This document shows, in pieces, positions 17,598-26,222 of a stretch of DNA of 64,000 bases; the first letter of the stretch is position 1, and each line of letters opens with the position of its first letter. The notes beneath the pieces were generated by a model. It was not told the DNA's origin, made no database searches, and saw only the letters and a program-made list of their open reading frames with translations. The position numbers and the translations under genes were made by a program. Source of the stretch: an uncultured Clostridia bacterium. GTDB taxonomy: Bacteria > Bacillota > Clostridia > Oscillospirales > Oscillospiraceae. The stretch is taken from assembly GCA_946186375.1 (NCBI GenBank), contig CAMHMZ010000001.1:62001-126000 (forward strand). Direction: 5' to 3'.

Positions 17598-20051
17598 ATG
17601 AGAAAACTTATAGCATTCATACTGGCACTGCTTACGTGCATGAATATCTTTATAACGCCGGCATTCGCAAAAGAAGACGAATCTGAAGATGTTGTGGTGT
17701 CAGGAGAAACAGCCGCGGCTCAATTCAAAACGGACAAAGGCATAGGCGGTGCTTACGCCATTCCCAGCGGAAGCGGAAACATGTTTTGCACCGATCGTGA
17801 AGCTTCGGAGAAGTTTTCAAAATTTGGTTTCACAGAAGTAACTGTCGACTACGCTTGCTTGACGGCCGGCGTTTCAAAAAAAGGAAAGATTGAAACGGCT
17901 AAATTCATGGATGCCGGGAATGTACAAAGAGAGGTCGGCGTCTATCTCCCATATGGCTATGACGCAAGCGACAAGACCAAGGCATATAACGTACTTGTTA
18001 TATTTCAAGGTTTGGCACCGTCCATAGACTCAACGCGCACGTTAAAAAGCAACAGCGCCGTGATGGATTACGTGATTTCCAACAAATTAGCTGAACCGTT
18101 TATTGTTTTTGACTGTCCCGAGGAATATGTCAAATACGATGGACGGGCAAAAAATGTTGTTGAAGGATTAATGAGCTTTGCGAAAGAAAGCTACAATGTT
18201 TACGGCGCGCAAGATCTTATGCCGGCAGATGATGTTCGCAATCATTATGCGCTTATGGGCTTCTCTTCTGGCGCGTCCGTTGTATGTGGACATGTGGCAG
18301 CATACAAAGATATGTTTGCTTCATTTGGCATATGTTCATTCCAGTCTTCAGCGGGGTTTCAAGAAGACGTGATAAAATCGTTAGCGTCAAAAAAATACCC
18401 GCTCAAAAACCTGTTCTTGTCGGCAGGGGACAAAGCCGGTGGCTACTCGCACGAAGACAGATCCGCTAGCGGAGCGGTTGCCAGATATAACACATCGGGC
18501 AAAAACGAAAACATTGAGTATAGAGAGTGCTTTTTATACAACGGATATCAACATGGAGACAGTAAAATCGGGAATGCGTCCATAGCGCGTTTTGTCTCTC
18601 TGTGTTTCGGTGGAGCAAAAACAGATTTGTTGCCGCCAAGCGAGCAGCCGGCAACTGGTTTAGATATTGCTGAAACGCCAACATGGCCGCAAGGGACGGT
18701 TTCACTGGACCAAATATCTTTTTCGAGCGACAGCGAAAAGCTGGCGAAACATTTCGCCGAACAATACGGTTGGGATTTTGACAAATTGAATGCCGCCGTA
18801 TGGGAAGGGAAAGACGGGAAAACATATGCGCGCCCTCAGGGATATGAAGCGGAAAGCTTCCTGGACGCGTGGCAGACCGATATCGAATTGTGCATCGAAC
18901 TCGGTATCCTTGATGAACGAAGCGCATTTAGTGGATCTGGCACAAGCATCGTCGAAATTGCGTTAGCTGAAGTTGGTACAACTGAGGACTATCCGGAGAG
19001 CAATACGACGAAATATAATCGTTGGTACTATGGAAAAAACGAAGCTGCGGCATGGTGTGCTATTTTCGTAAGTTGGTGTGCGTATAAAGCTGGATTGTTG
19101 GAAGGAACAAGTAACTGCGTTCATCCGATATTTCAGAAAACAGCCGGCGTAAAGGGACACTTCAACTATCTGACAGAAACGATGAATTTCCAGCATTACC
19201 CCGGAAGGAGCATCACACAGCTCGGTGGTGCCGGATATACAGCAAAGCTCGGAGACATTTTTTGTTTTTACGATAAAGAAAAGCGCTGTCTTGGACACAT
19301 AGGCATTGTGACAAAAGTCGGCTCCGACTTTTTTGAAGTAACGCAAGGAAACACTGGTAATGGGAAAAATGATGCCGTTAAAACGTTTCGGTACACAGCA
19401 AAAAACATATCCGACCCCAAAGACCTGTGGGTCAGCAACGGTGAAATCATAGCGATGAAGTACCCTTACGCATACGCCGGAACAGTAACAGGTATTGGCG
19501 CGTCGACGCTATCTACAGACCAGCAAAAACTATTGGATACTTGCTATGAGGTTTTGAAAGACCCATCGCTTCTTGGTAAGGTGGGTTCTGGAAAAGGCTA
19601 CTACATGGGATGTGCAGCGTTTGTGCAAGGGGTATACAATCGAGCGGGCTTTAGTGCTTACCCAGGAAACGGATACACATACTGGCAAGAGTATTCATCA
19701 TCAGGATCCACAGATTTAAGTCGTATACCTATCGGCGCGCTTATATCAGGGCCACATCCGTCTCCTTGGGGGCATGTTGGTATTTATGTTGGCAACGGAA
19801 TGGTTTTGCACTACACAAGCGGTAAAGTGTGTTTGTGGCCACTATATAAGATAGAAGAGTACAAATCCGAAGATCGCGTTGCGTTTATAAAAGCCAATTC
19901 CGTCAACGGTTGGAACAACTCATTTATTGGTTGGGCCGACATTAGGGGTGGAAATGGCGGCTGGTGTTGGCCAAAAAATATGAGCTTAGGCGATGCTGCA
20001 GATTACACCAATCCTTCGGCAAAGAAAAACGTAGAAAAGGGGTCTGAATAA
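17598..20051 (+). CDS. Secreted esterase-CHAP-NlpC/P60 fusion
   Basis: An 817-residue exported enzyme with a signal peptide (residues 1-25, cleavage after AFA). Three catalytic modules follow. (1) About 100-340: an alpha/beta-hydrolase of the Fes/esterase-D type, with 'REVGVYLPYGYD' and the nucleophile in G-F-S-S-G (S223), and a late histidine in 'GYQHGDSK'. (2) About 450-625: a CHAP amidase/peptidase with catalytic C487 in 'AWCAIFVSWC' and H567 in 'LGHIGIV'. (3) About 650-790: an NlpC/P60-type peptidase with C672 in 'MGCAAFVQGV' and H726 in 'WGHVGIYVG'. CHAP and NlpC/P60 enzymes cut peptidoglycan so the secretion channel can cross the wall. The esterase is unusual here and might deacetylate wall sugars or teichoic acids; that is inference. 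It overlaps the next start (TAATG). Confidence 0.75.
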   Translation: MRKLIAFILALLTCMNIFITPAFAKEDESEDVVVSGETAAAQFKTDKGIGGAYAIPSGSGNMFCTDREASEKFSKFGFTEVTVDYACLTAGVSKKGKIETAKFMDAGNVQREVGVYLPYGYDASDKTKAYNVLVIFQGLAPSIDSTRTLKSNSAVMDYVISNKLAEPFIVFDCPEEYVKYDGRAKNVVEGLMSFAKESYNVYGAQDLMPADDVRNHYALMGFSSGASVVCGHVAAYKDMFASFGICSFQSSAGFQEDVIKSLASKKYPLKNLFLSAGDKAGGYSHEDRSASGAVARYNTSGKNENIEYRECFLYNGYQHGDSKIGNASIARFVSLCFGGAKTDLLPPSEQPATGLDIAETPTWPQGTVSLDQISFSSDSEKLAKHFAEQYGWDFDKLNAAVWEGKDGKTYARPQGYEAESFLDAWQTDIELCIELGILDERSAFSGSGTSIVEIALAEVGTTEDYPESNTTKYNRWYYGKNEAAAWCAIFVSWCAYKAGLLEGTSNCVHPIFQKTAGVKGHFNYLTETMNFQHYPGRSITQLGGAGYTAKLGDIFCFYDKEKRCLGHIGIVTKVGSDFFEVTQGNTGNGKNDAVKTFRYTAKNISDPKDLWVSNGEIIAMKYPYAYAGTVTGIGASTLSTDQQKLLDTCYEVLKDPSLLGKVGSGKGYYMGCAAFVQGVYNRAGFSAYPGNGYTYWQEYSSSGSTDLSRIPIGALISGPHPSPWGHVGIYVGNGMVLHYTSGKVCLWPLYKIEEYKSEDRVAFIKANSVNGWNNSFIGWADIRGGNGGWCWPKNMSLGDAADYTNPSAKKNVEKGSE

Positions 20052-21292
20052 TGCTTAAGAAAAGAATTCTTTCGTTGTTTTTGCTTCTTGTGATGGTCTT
20101 TTCTTGTTTTCCTGGAAATGCTTATGCAAGTTCTAAGAAGCATGCGAAAGACACGCAGGCAAAAACAGAGACGACACAGACGAACACCGAAAAACAGAAC
20201 AAAAAGAGCAAAAAGAAAACCGATATAAAAGAAGATAAAAAAGAAGAAGCGCCAGAAGTAGAAAAACCGTTCGTAAGCCTCGCAGATATCTATCTTAAGA
20301 ACAAAGTGCTCGGCAATCCGTACGAAGGCCTGCAGATAAAGTCTATCGCAGAGATCGCAGAGAACGAATTGAAAGCTGCCGACAACACAGAAAAGCCGCT
20401 CGGATCGGATTGCATCAAGTATAACACCTGGCTTTACGATGGCCCCATGAGCAACAAATATGAAAACGGGAAATATCAAGAGGAGCATAGCTGGAACACA
20501 GCCTTTGTGTCTTGGTGCGCTAACAACGCGTCTCTCATTCGGTTAGGGTGTTTCCCTAAGGCCCGTACAGGTGCAGAGCTGCATGCTTGGTTTGCCTCAG
20601 ACATAAGTAAGAGAATACCAAAGGCTATATTCACAAAGGATGGTTCTGATATCATTCCAGAAAGAGACGATCTCCTCTTCTTCCCGTTCCGTGATGACTT
20701 TAAGGTCGCCATTGTCACTTCTTGTGAAAACAATGTGGTGACATACATCATGGGCGACGCGAATTATAGTGTGAAAGAATTCAAGTCGTCTTTCACTGGG
20801 CTGCCTGCAGACACGGAGCTGATCCGTTGGCGTACAGAATATGATCAATTGCGTTTCTTCGTCGATTACCTGTGTAACGAGATAGGCTTCACGAAAACGG
20901 CCGCCTGTGGCGTTCTCGCAAACATGAAATGCGAATCAGGTTTCAATCCGCATGCGATCGGTGATGAAGGCACGTCATTCGGTTTGTGCCAGTGGCACAA
21001 CGGACGTTGGGACACGCTTGTGGAAGTCTGTTATAAAAACGGTCTGGACTGGACAAGCATCGATGGGCAATTGTTTTTCTTGAAGTACGAGCTCACGACC
21101 TACAGAAGCCTGTTGACGCTTGTCGACAGGATGAATGCGTGTGGTGAGACTCAAGAAGGCGCCTACGAGGCAGCAGCCTTGTTCTGCGAGATTTTTGAGC
21201 GCCCTGCTGATATTGAGAAAGGATCGGAACGCCGTGGAAATATTGCGGCCTATACATACTACCAAGCAATAGTAGAGAACGGACACGGCTGA
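20051..21292 (+). CDS. Secreted lysozyme-like protein with inactive CHAP domain
   Basis: A 413-residue exported protein: signal peptide 1-26 (cleavage near AYA), a lysine/threonine-rich linker, a CHAP-like domain at about 100-260 and a phage-tail-lysozyme-like domain at about 270-410. In the CHAP domain the position of the catalytic cysteine reads W-N-T-A-F (N149), where the upstream protein has W-C-A-I-F, so the fold is probably kept for binding rather than catalysis. The C-terminal domain has the motif 'ANMKCESGFNPHAIGDEG...FGLCQW' with a likely catalytic glutamate E295, as in glycosidases that help conjugation machines cross the peptidoglycan. Last gene of the block; a bidirectional terminator follows. 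Confidence 0.7.
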   Translation: MLKKRILSLFLLLVMVFSCFPGNAYASSKKHAKDTQAKTETTQTNTEKQNKKSKKKTDIKEDKKEEAPEVEKPFVSLADIYLKNKVLGNPYEGLQIKSIAEIAENELKAADNTEKPLGSDCIKYNTWLYDGPMSNKYENGKYQEEHSWNTAFVSWCANNASLIRLGCFPKARTGAELHAWFASDISKRIPKAIFTKDGSDIIPERDDLLFFPFRDDFKVAIVTSCENNVVTYIMGDANYSVKEFKSSFTGLPADTELIRWRTEYDQLRFFVDYLCNEIGFTKTAACGVLANMKCESGFNPHAIGDEGTSFGLCQWHNGRWDTLVEVCYKNGLDWTSIDGQLFFLKYELTTYRSLLTLVDRMNACGETQEGAYEAAALFCEIFERPADIEKGSERRGNIAAYTYYQAIVENGHG

Positions 21293-21315
21293 TTTCAAAA
21301 GCAACATATCAAGCG

Positions 21316-21362
21316 AAAAAAAGAACGACTCAACCATTTTGGTTGGGTCGTTCTTGCTTTTT
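21316..21362. terminator. Bidirectional terminator
   Basis: 15-bp stem AAGAACGACTCAACC / GGTTGGGTCGTTCTT (one G-U pair), loop ATTTT, with an A-run on the left and a T-run on the right. It serves the rightward lysozyme gene and the leftward XcyI-like gene. Confidence 0.85.
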
Positions 21363-21370
21363 AGATCAGA

Positions 21371-22345
21371 TCATGCTTCGCTGCATAGGCTGAGGATAGA
21401 TTCAGAAAAGGCTTTGTATGATGCTCCGGTTCTTGATACAACATCGTTGATATCGAACCACTTATCCGTCGAGGGAGACTCTGTGAGCAGTTTTTTCCGC
21501 TGTTCTTCGTTTAATCCATTCAGTAGGATCAGCGTCCACTTCTCTTTGAAACCGGCCTTGGTCGCCTTCTGATGGGATTTCTCGGCTTCCCCGGCACGGT
21601 TATGTACGTTAGCAATGTCCTGTCCGCCTTTGATCTCAATGCAAAGCGTCTTTTCTTCCGTATTTTTTACGATAGAAATGTCTGGATCAGAACTTGAGAA
21701 AACAGCGTATTCATTTCCGCCGCACGTGCACGTAAACGAACTCGCATTGCCTCCGGCATCCGTCAGATCACAGCCGTTCTGCGCCAAGATGTCACGGACG
21801 GCAGAAAAGACCTTGTCGGCCGCCTGCCTTCCGATGGCATTGCGCCAAACGCCGTCAGCATAAACACCGAGAGTCATCAGCGGAAGGTCATGAACGTCGA
21901 GTGAAAGCGCTTCATCGCCGATGACACTGAGAAAAGTGCTGATAGACTCGTTGATCGCCGTGCACAAACGAGGGAGTTCATCTTTCACAGACTCGCTGAT
22001 TATCCCGTTGTGTTCCATAGAGGCGAACGCGGCCAAGCCAGACGCGCCGGAATAGAACTGCTTCTCGCTGATGCCGAGCAGAAGGCGATGATAGCCGAGG
22101 AGACGCGGATTCTCCTTCAAAACGCTTGGAAGAGCAAAGACATCTTCGTCGCGAATGTGGTCCGCCTGCAGCCGCCTCATACCTTCTTCGGGCACATAGG
22201 CCAGGATCTCCTCGTGGATCGTCTTTGGGCTTATTTGAGCGACAGTGTTTCGTAGGCAAATAGCGTCGATATTGTTCCTGTACTCATGTAGGATATTCAC
22301 AACAAAAAGCTGTTTAGCAACCGGAGGAACAGAAAAGTTAATCAT
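21371..22345 (-). CDS. XcyI/Cfr9I-like type II restriction endonuclease
   Basis: A 324-residue protein on the minus strand, against all its neighbours. The C-terminal third has the PD-(D/E)xK nuclease signature: D222 in 'SSSDPDISIV' and E237-x-K239 in 'LCIEIKGGQD', followed by 'ANVHNRAGEAEKSHQKA', a block I recognise from the XcyI family (isoschizomers cutting CCCGGG). No cognate cytosine methyltransferase is adjacent; the only methyltransferase in the window is an adenine enzyme of the EcoRI family 36 kb away. The gene has its own promoter. Specificity for CCCGGG is inferred from the family. The partner may be elsewhere on the element. Confidence 0.75.
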   Translation of the reverse strand: MINFSVPPVAKQLFVVNILHEYRNNIDAICLRNTVAQISPKTIHEEILAYVPEEGMRRLQADHIRDEDVFALPSVLKENPRLLGYHRLLLGISEKQFYSGASGLAAFASMEHNGIISESVKDELPRLCTAINESISTFLSVIGDEALSLDVHDLPLMTLGVYADGVWRNAIGRQAADKVFSAVRDILAQNGCDLTDAGGNASSFTCTCGGNEYAVFSSSDPDISIVKNTEEKTLCIEIKGGQDIANVHNRAGEAEKSHQKATKAGFKEKWTLILLNGLNEEQRKKLLTESPSTDKWFDINDVVSRTGASYKAFSESILSLCSEA

Positions 22346-22667
22346 ATATTAGATCACCAACCATAAAAAGCGCATTCGGTCAGTACGCACACTTGATTTA
22401 TTGTGTTACAATATTACTAAAAATCGCCGTATAAGTCAATATCGGGCAAAACGAAAAAGGCCGTTTTTTCTGTTTTTTCGGCTTTTTATGTGATTTCCAA
22501 GGAGTGGTCGCGGCTGCATCAAACAGCGTAGACACACATGCCATATCGCACACTTTAGTTTGCGTTTTATGCACGAAGCGGCAGTTCACGTATTGACGTA
22601 GGGTGACAAACAGAAACGCAATTGGTAAAAAGAAACTGATACTACCGATTGCTTAGGAGGGGGTTCT
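22346..22667. other. Intergenic region between divergent genes
   Basis: About 320 nt between the leftward endonuclease and rightward VirD4 genes. It holds the endonuclease promoter with an inverted repeat next to its -10 box. An A-rich GGCCG...CGGC hairpin with T-runs (about 22451-22490) may act as a terminator. I see no clear promoter for virD4 beyond a TTGACG near 22593. Confidence 0.5.
22400..22439 (-). promoter_or_regulatory. Promoter and possible operator of the XcyI-like gene
   Basis: On the minus strand TTGACT (22434-22439), 17-nt spacer, TAATAT (22411-22416). The inverted repeat ATTGT-GTT-ACAAT (22400-22412) overlaps the end of the -10 box and the start site, a good place for a repressor or controller protein. 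Confidence 0.6.
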
Positions 22668-25139
22668 ATGACAGATTCCTTTAAAAGTATATTCAAAAAG
22701 CGAGTGCACATCGCGCTGGTGTTCGTTGTGTTGGTGAGCTTATATCTCACAGGCTTCATTGACACAATTATAGATCCGAAGTTCAACCGCAACATAGGGT
22801 TCGGTTCTGCGGTACTCGCTATATTTCAAACAACGTATTCGCTATACATCTTCCCGATTGCGTTCCTATTGATCGCAGGCCTTGCGATATTCCTTCTGCA
22901 CAAATCATGGAAGGACGGACTTCTGGACGACAAGATGGGCCGCGCGTTCAAGTATTCGCAGAAGATCTCCCCGTATGGTGACGCGCATGCGATGGAGCCC
23001 CACGAATATAAAGACGTTGCTCAGATCCGTAAATTAGAGGATTGCAAGGGCATCATCGTTGGCCAGTTGACAGAGAACGGCGAGGAATGCATAGATTTCA
23101 ACGCAAAGCGAATTAACACGCACATGTACGTTGTAGCCATGTCTGGTTCCGGTAAGACGTTCGGTTTCGTAAAGCCATACATCTTCCAGTCCGTAAAACG
23201 CAGGCACTCGCTTGTCGTAACTGACCCAAAGGGCGAACTATTTCAGGACACAGCCGGTTTCCTGCAGGATAACGGATATCACGTAAGAAGGCTTGATTTC
23301 AAGAATCTGGACAAATCTGACGGTTGGGATTGTCTGAAGCTGTTACGCGGAGAAAATATGAGAACAAAAGTTCAGATCTTCTCGAACGCGGCTATTTCTA
23401 ACATTAACCCGAACGACAACAGCATCTTTGCTAAAGGCTCTGACTCGCTGCTGCAGGCACTGATCCTTCGCGTTCTTCTTGGTCACGATTTCTCTGACAA
23501 AGAGAAAAACATCAAGTCGGTATACCAGATGCTTCAGAACCCGGCCGGCTACGAATTCCTCGATCAGATGTTCGATAAAAACAGCTTGACAGAAGATGAG
23601 CTGCCGTGTCTGCCGCCGTTTCTGGCGTACAAGCAGGGCTCTGCAAACTTGAGTGCAAACATTGCAACGCACCTCGCAAACGGCCTCCAGCTCTTCCAGG
23701 ACGAGCTTCTGTGCGACGTTCTGTCTACGGATGACATAGATCTCATTCTTCCAGGAGAAGAGCCTTGCGCCTATTTCTGCGTGTTTCCTGACGACCATGA
23801 TACATACAGGTTCATCATCTCACTGTTCTTCACAATGTTCTTCATTGAACTTGTAGACCACGCAGACGCGCAACCTGGCCTCCGCCTCCCTGTCCCGGTG
23901 GATTTCCTGCTTGACGAATTCCCGTCCATTGGCATCATCCCTGACTGGGCAAAGAAGATGTCCACTATTCGAAGCCGCGGTATCAGCGCGGTCATGATCA
24001 CGCAGGACTTTACGCAGCTCAAGCAGAACTATCGTGACACATGGGCTACGATCCTAAACAACTGCGGCGCCCTGATAACCTTAGGCATCAATGAGATGGA
24101 AACAGCCGACTGGATCTCAAAACGTATCGGCGAAACTTCAATCGAGGTTGAGTCCACTTCACAGACTAAAGTCGCTGGGCAAAAGAGAACTGACCTGGTC
24201 AAAAAAGACTCTATCGGCGTTGGTAAGAGAGCACTGTTCACTTCATCGGAGATCTTTGAGATCGGTCAAGACAACAACCTTGTTGTCATTGCCGGTAGAA
24301 ACCCGATCTTCTCAAAGAAGACGCCTTACACGATCTTTCCTCAGGCAAAACTGCTTCGCAGCGTTGTAAAGGATAGCCTTATTGACATCAACGACAGAGA
24401 CGCCAAGCGCGTATTCCGCGAGTGTGAAAACAACTACATCAAGCAGTACTGGTCAACACACAACCCAAAGCCTGTCGGCGATCCTTGGGATCTTTCCGAT
24501 GCGCTGTATACTGAAGAAGGTCAAGATCCTGTCTCTATGGTGATGGACGTTCTAAAAGAGGACTTCCATTCTATAAAGAGCGTTTTCAAGAAAAAAGATA
24601 GGTCTGTTCCGATCGTGCCTGCAAGTGAAGAGAAAGAAGGTTCAGCGGAAAAGCAGCTCACCAATGCGTTGGCTGAAAAAGGCGCCTTCCTGGAATACTA
24701 CAACGCTTGCAAAGATTCCTTTGCCGCAACAGTTGCTGAAGAAGATCCCGTCGGCATAGATATACCGGACTTCGTGATAGATGATGAAACAGGAGATGTA
24801 AAATTCGTTGCCGGTTCTTCAGATGATTCCTTTGATATTTTCCGGACTGCCCAGGATCATGATTTGGAGATAGAGGAAGATACGGACGTTGCACAGAAAC
24901 CTGGCGGAAAAGCGGCAGAGCCTGACGATGAATTCATAGAGGAGCCGGTCGCGTTCCAGCCGGAGAATGACCCACCGGCAAAAAAGCCTCGGTTTAACAC
25001 GTCGCCCACGCCACCAGCCAAGAAGAACACGCCGGTCTTCGATTTCAAAGATGATATGGATGTGAGTCAGTCTTCTTCCAAAGGCTTCACACGTCCGCCT
25101 TCTTTCAAGAAGTCCAAGCAGAGCGAAAACAAGAACTGA
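22668..25139 (+). CDS. virD4: VirD4/TraG-type coupling protein
   Basis: An 823-residue ATPase that links the relaxosome to the secretion channel. Two N-terminal membrane helices (about 12-32 and 45-72), then the P-loop 'MSGSGKT' (K163, T164), the family block 'VVTDPKGELF', and Walker B 'VDFLLDEFPSIG' (D416, E417). The C-terminal 200 residues form an acidic, proline-rich tail ending in lysines, likely a substrate- or partner-binding region. The start follows TAGGAGGGGG. The gene stands alone between the leftward endonuclease and the repeat region. A fragment of a second, diverged copy lies at 51.7-52.1 kb. Confidence 0.9.
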   Translation: MTDSFKSIFKKRVHIALVFVVLVSLYLTGFIDTIIDPKFNRNIGFGSAVLAIFQTTYSLYIFPIAFLLIAGLAIFLLHKSWKDGLLDDKMGRAFKYSQKISPYGDAHAMEPHEYKDVAQIRKLEDCKGIIVGQLTENGEECIDFNAKRINTHMYVVAMSGSGKTFGFVKPYIFQSVKRRHSLVVTDPKGELFQDTAGFLQDNGYHVRRLDFKNLDKSDGWDCLKLLRGENMRTKVQIFSNAAISNINPNDNSIFAKGSDSLLQALILRVLLGHDFSDKEKNIKSVYQMLQNPAGYEFLDQMFDKNSLTEDELPCLPPFLAYKQGSANLSANIATHLANGLQLFQDELLCDVLSTDDIDLILPGEEPCAYFCVFPDDHDTYRFIISLFFTMFFIELVDHADAQPGLRLPVPVDFLLDEFPSIGIIPDWAKKMSTIRSRGISAVMITQDFTQLKQNYRDTWATILNNCGALITLGINEMETADWISKRIGETSIEVESTSQTKVAGQKRTDLVKKDSIGVGKRALFTSSEIFEIGQDNNLVVIAGRNPIFSKKTPYTIFPQAKLLRSVVKDSLIDINDRDAKRVFRECENNYIKQYWSTHNPKPVGDPWDLSDALYTEEGQDPVSMVMDVLKEDFHSIKSVFKKKDRSVPIVPASEEKEGSAEKQLTNALAEKGAFLEYYNACKDSFAATVAEEDPVGIDIPDFVIDDETGDVKFVAGSSDDSFDIFRTAQDHDLEIEEDTDVAQKPGGKAAEPDDEFIEEPVAFQPENDPPAKKPRFNTSPTPPAKKNTPVFDFKDDMDVSQSSSKGFTRPPSFKKSKQSENKN

Positions 25140-25204
25140 TCTGTCAAAATAGTATAGTAGCAGGGAGCAACGATGACTTCCTACTCAAAGCATAATACCG
25201 GCAT

Positions 25205-25264
25205 GTGTACTTGTAAGCATGTAAGCAAAAGTATACATGTCGGTATTTGTCTACATATACACAT
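25205..25264 (+). repeat. Octamer array, cluster 1 (GTNNACAT)
   Basis: Seven units on an 8-nt period, such as GTAAGCAT, GTATACAT, GTCTACAT; two units carry two extra bases. The boundary between adjacent units often makes ACATGT. Confidence 0.65.
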
Positions 25265-25334
25265 CCATCCAAAAGTTATAAAATCGAGCAAAAGCGTCTG
25301 ATTCCACGAACAATTCCGGCGCAAATCTTTAAAT

Positions 25335-25400
25335 GTACACATACCAGCATGTATATATGTATATATTTGTGTACATGCTTACATGTTGGCATGTACACAT
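25335..25400 (+). repeat. Octamer array, cluster 2 (GTNNACAT)
   Basis: Eight units: GTACACAT, ACCAGCAT, GTATATAT, GTATATAT plus two extra T, GTGTACAT, GCTTACAT, GTTGGCAT, GTACACAT. Confidence 0.75.
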
Positions 25401-25462
25401 CCAAGCAAATCAAAGCTCAGCGAGACGCGGATCTGTAAGATCACATATGGGCAAAATCAGAA

Positions 25463-25660
25463 ATGCCGAAACGGCACAATGTGTGTATCTGGATCACGGC
25501 AGAAATTCAAGCGGCTCTGATTTGTGCCCGTCAGCGGGCGAGCCGCAGATCCCTTTCACTCTCCCAGATTCGTGAAGGTCGGCCGCAAAACACGGAAAGC
25601 GACAGCATTTTTCCAATCAGAAATGCAGACAAGTACACATGTGAATATGTAACTATGTAG
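25463..25660 (+). CDS. Possible small ribbon-helix-helix protein
   Basis: A 65-codon frame lying between octamer clusters 2 and 3. Its first 40 residues (RHNVCIWITAEIQAALICAR then RSLSLSQIREG) follow the ribbon-helix-helix pattern: a short strand, 'aEi.aAl..A', then 'RSLS..IRE'. Small proteins of this fold bind tandem short repeats in plasmid centromeres. Against it: a weak ribosome binding site and a C-terminus that runs into repeat cluster 3. Treat as tentative. Confidence 0.25.
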   Translation: MPKRHNVCIWITAEIQAALICARQRASRRSLSLSQIREGRPQNTESDSIFPIRNADKYTCEYVTM

Positions 25661-25759
25661 ACATGTCCACTTGTAGACCTTTTGGCCACATAAAAGTAAA
25701 CATGTAAACAAGTACATATGTACACATGTAAGCATGTAAACATGTGGACATGTGTATAT
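25633..25759 (+). repeat. Octamer array, cluster 3 (GTNNACAT)
   Basis: Fourteen units on an exact 8-nt period, six at 25633-25680 and eight at 25696-25759, split by a 15-nt gap. Examples: GTACACAT, GTAGACAT, GTAAACAT, GTGGACAT. The GT and ACAT positions are nearly constant; the middle two vary. There are no spacers between units. Confidence 0.85.
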
Positions 25760-25857
25760 GCTTATATTAGGTTAACTAAATAACGCGCGCGTGCATACGC
25801 TTACGCGTATAGAGAATTTTTTAAAATTTTGCGCGTTATAGTTTATTAAATAATTAA

Positions 25858-25953
25858 TTTATATTATTTCCCGTCCTGCACCATCTCGGATAATCCTCCC
25901 TACTTACGTAGGGAGTCTTATCCTCGCTGGTGCAGTCCGGAAAATAATATTTA
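25858..25953. repeat. 92-nt imperfect palindrome with TC/TC internal loops
   Basis: Nested arms around a TTAC loop at 25904-25907: CTCCCTAC/GTAGGGAG, GGATAA/TTATCC, CTGCACCA/TGGTGCAG, CCG/CGG and ATATTATTT/AAATAATAT. The arms are separated by symmetric mismatches, two of them TC opposite TC and one TCTC opposite TCGC. It lies in an AT-rich stretch flanked by CGCG-rich words. It could be an origin, an oriT, a recombination site or a folded RNA. Confidence 0.7.
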
Positions 25954-26055
25954 AATCTTAACATTTCGCGCGCGCGAATTGATAGTGTGGCGCGCGAGGC
26001 GTTTCCTGGCCGATGCAGCGCAAAAATCCGGTTCGATTTTGCACGCTGTTTGCTG

Positions 26056-26084
26056 TTGACAAGGCGTTTCGTTTGCAGTAAGAT
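26056..26084 (+). promoter_or_regulatory. Promoter of the first lipoprotein gene
   Basis: TTGACA (26056-26061), 17-nt spacer, TAAGAT (26079-26084), about 140 nt before the start codon. Confidence 0.65.
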
Positions 26085-26222
26085 ACTCGACGCTGCGGTT
26101 CTGACCGAACCGGAGTTTTTGAAAATTCGTCCGTTGACAAACAGGTCGACAAAAAGTAAAAAGCAAACACGGGCGGATGTCCGAACCGGCGTCCGCGACA
26201 TAATCGTTTGGAGGTAAAACCC

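Noticed and set aside
25205-25759. CRISPR array.
   Set aside because: Units are 8 bp and directly adjacent, with no unique spacers and no cas genes.
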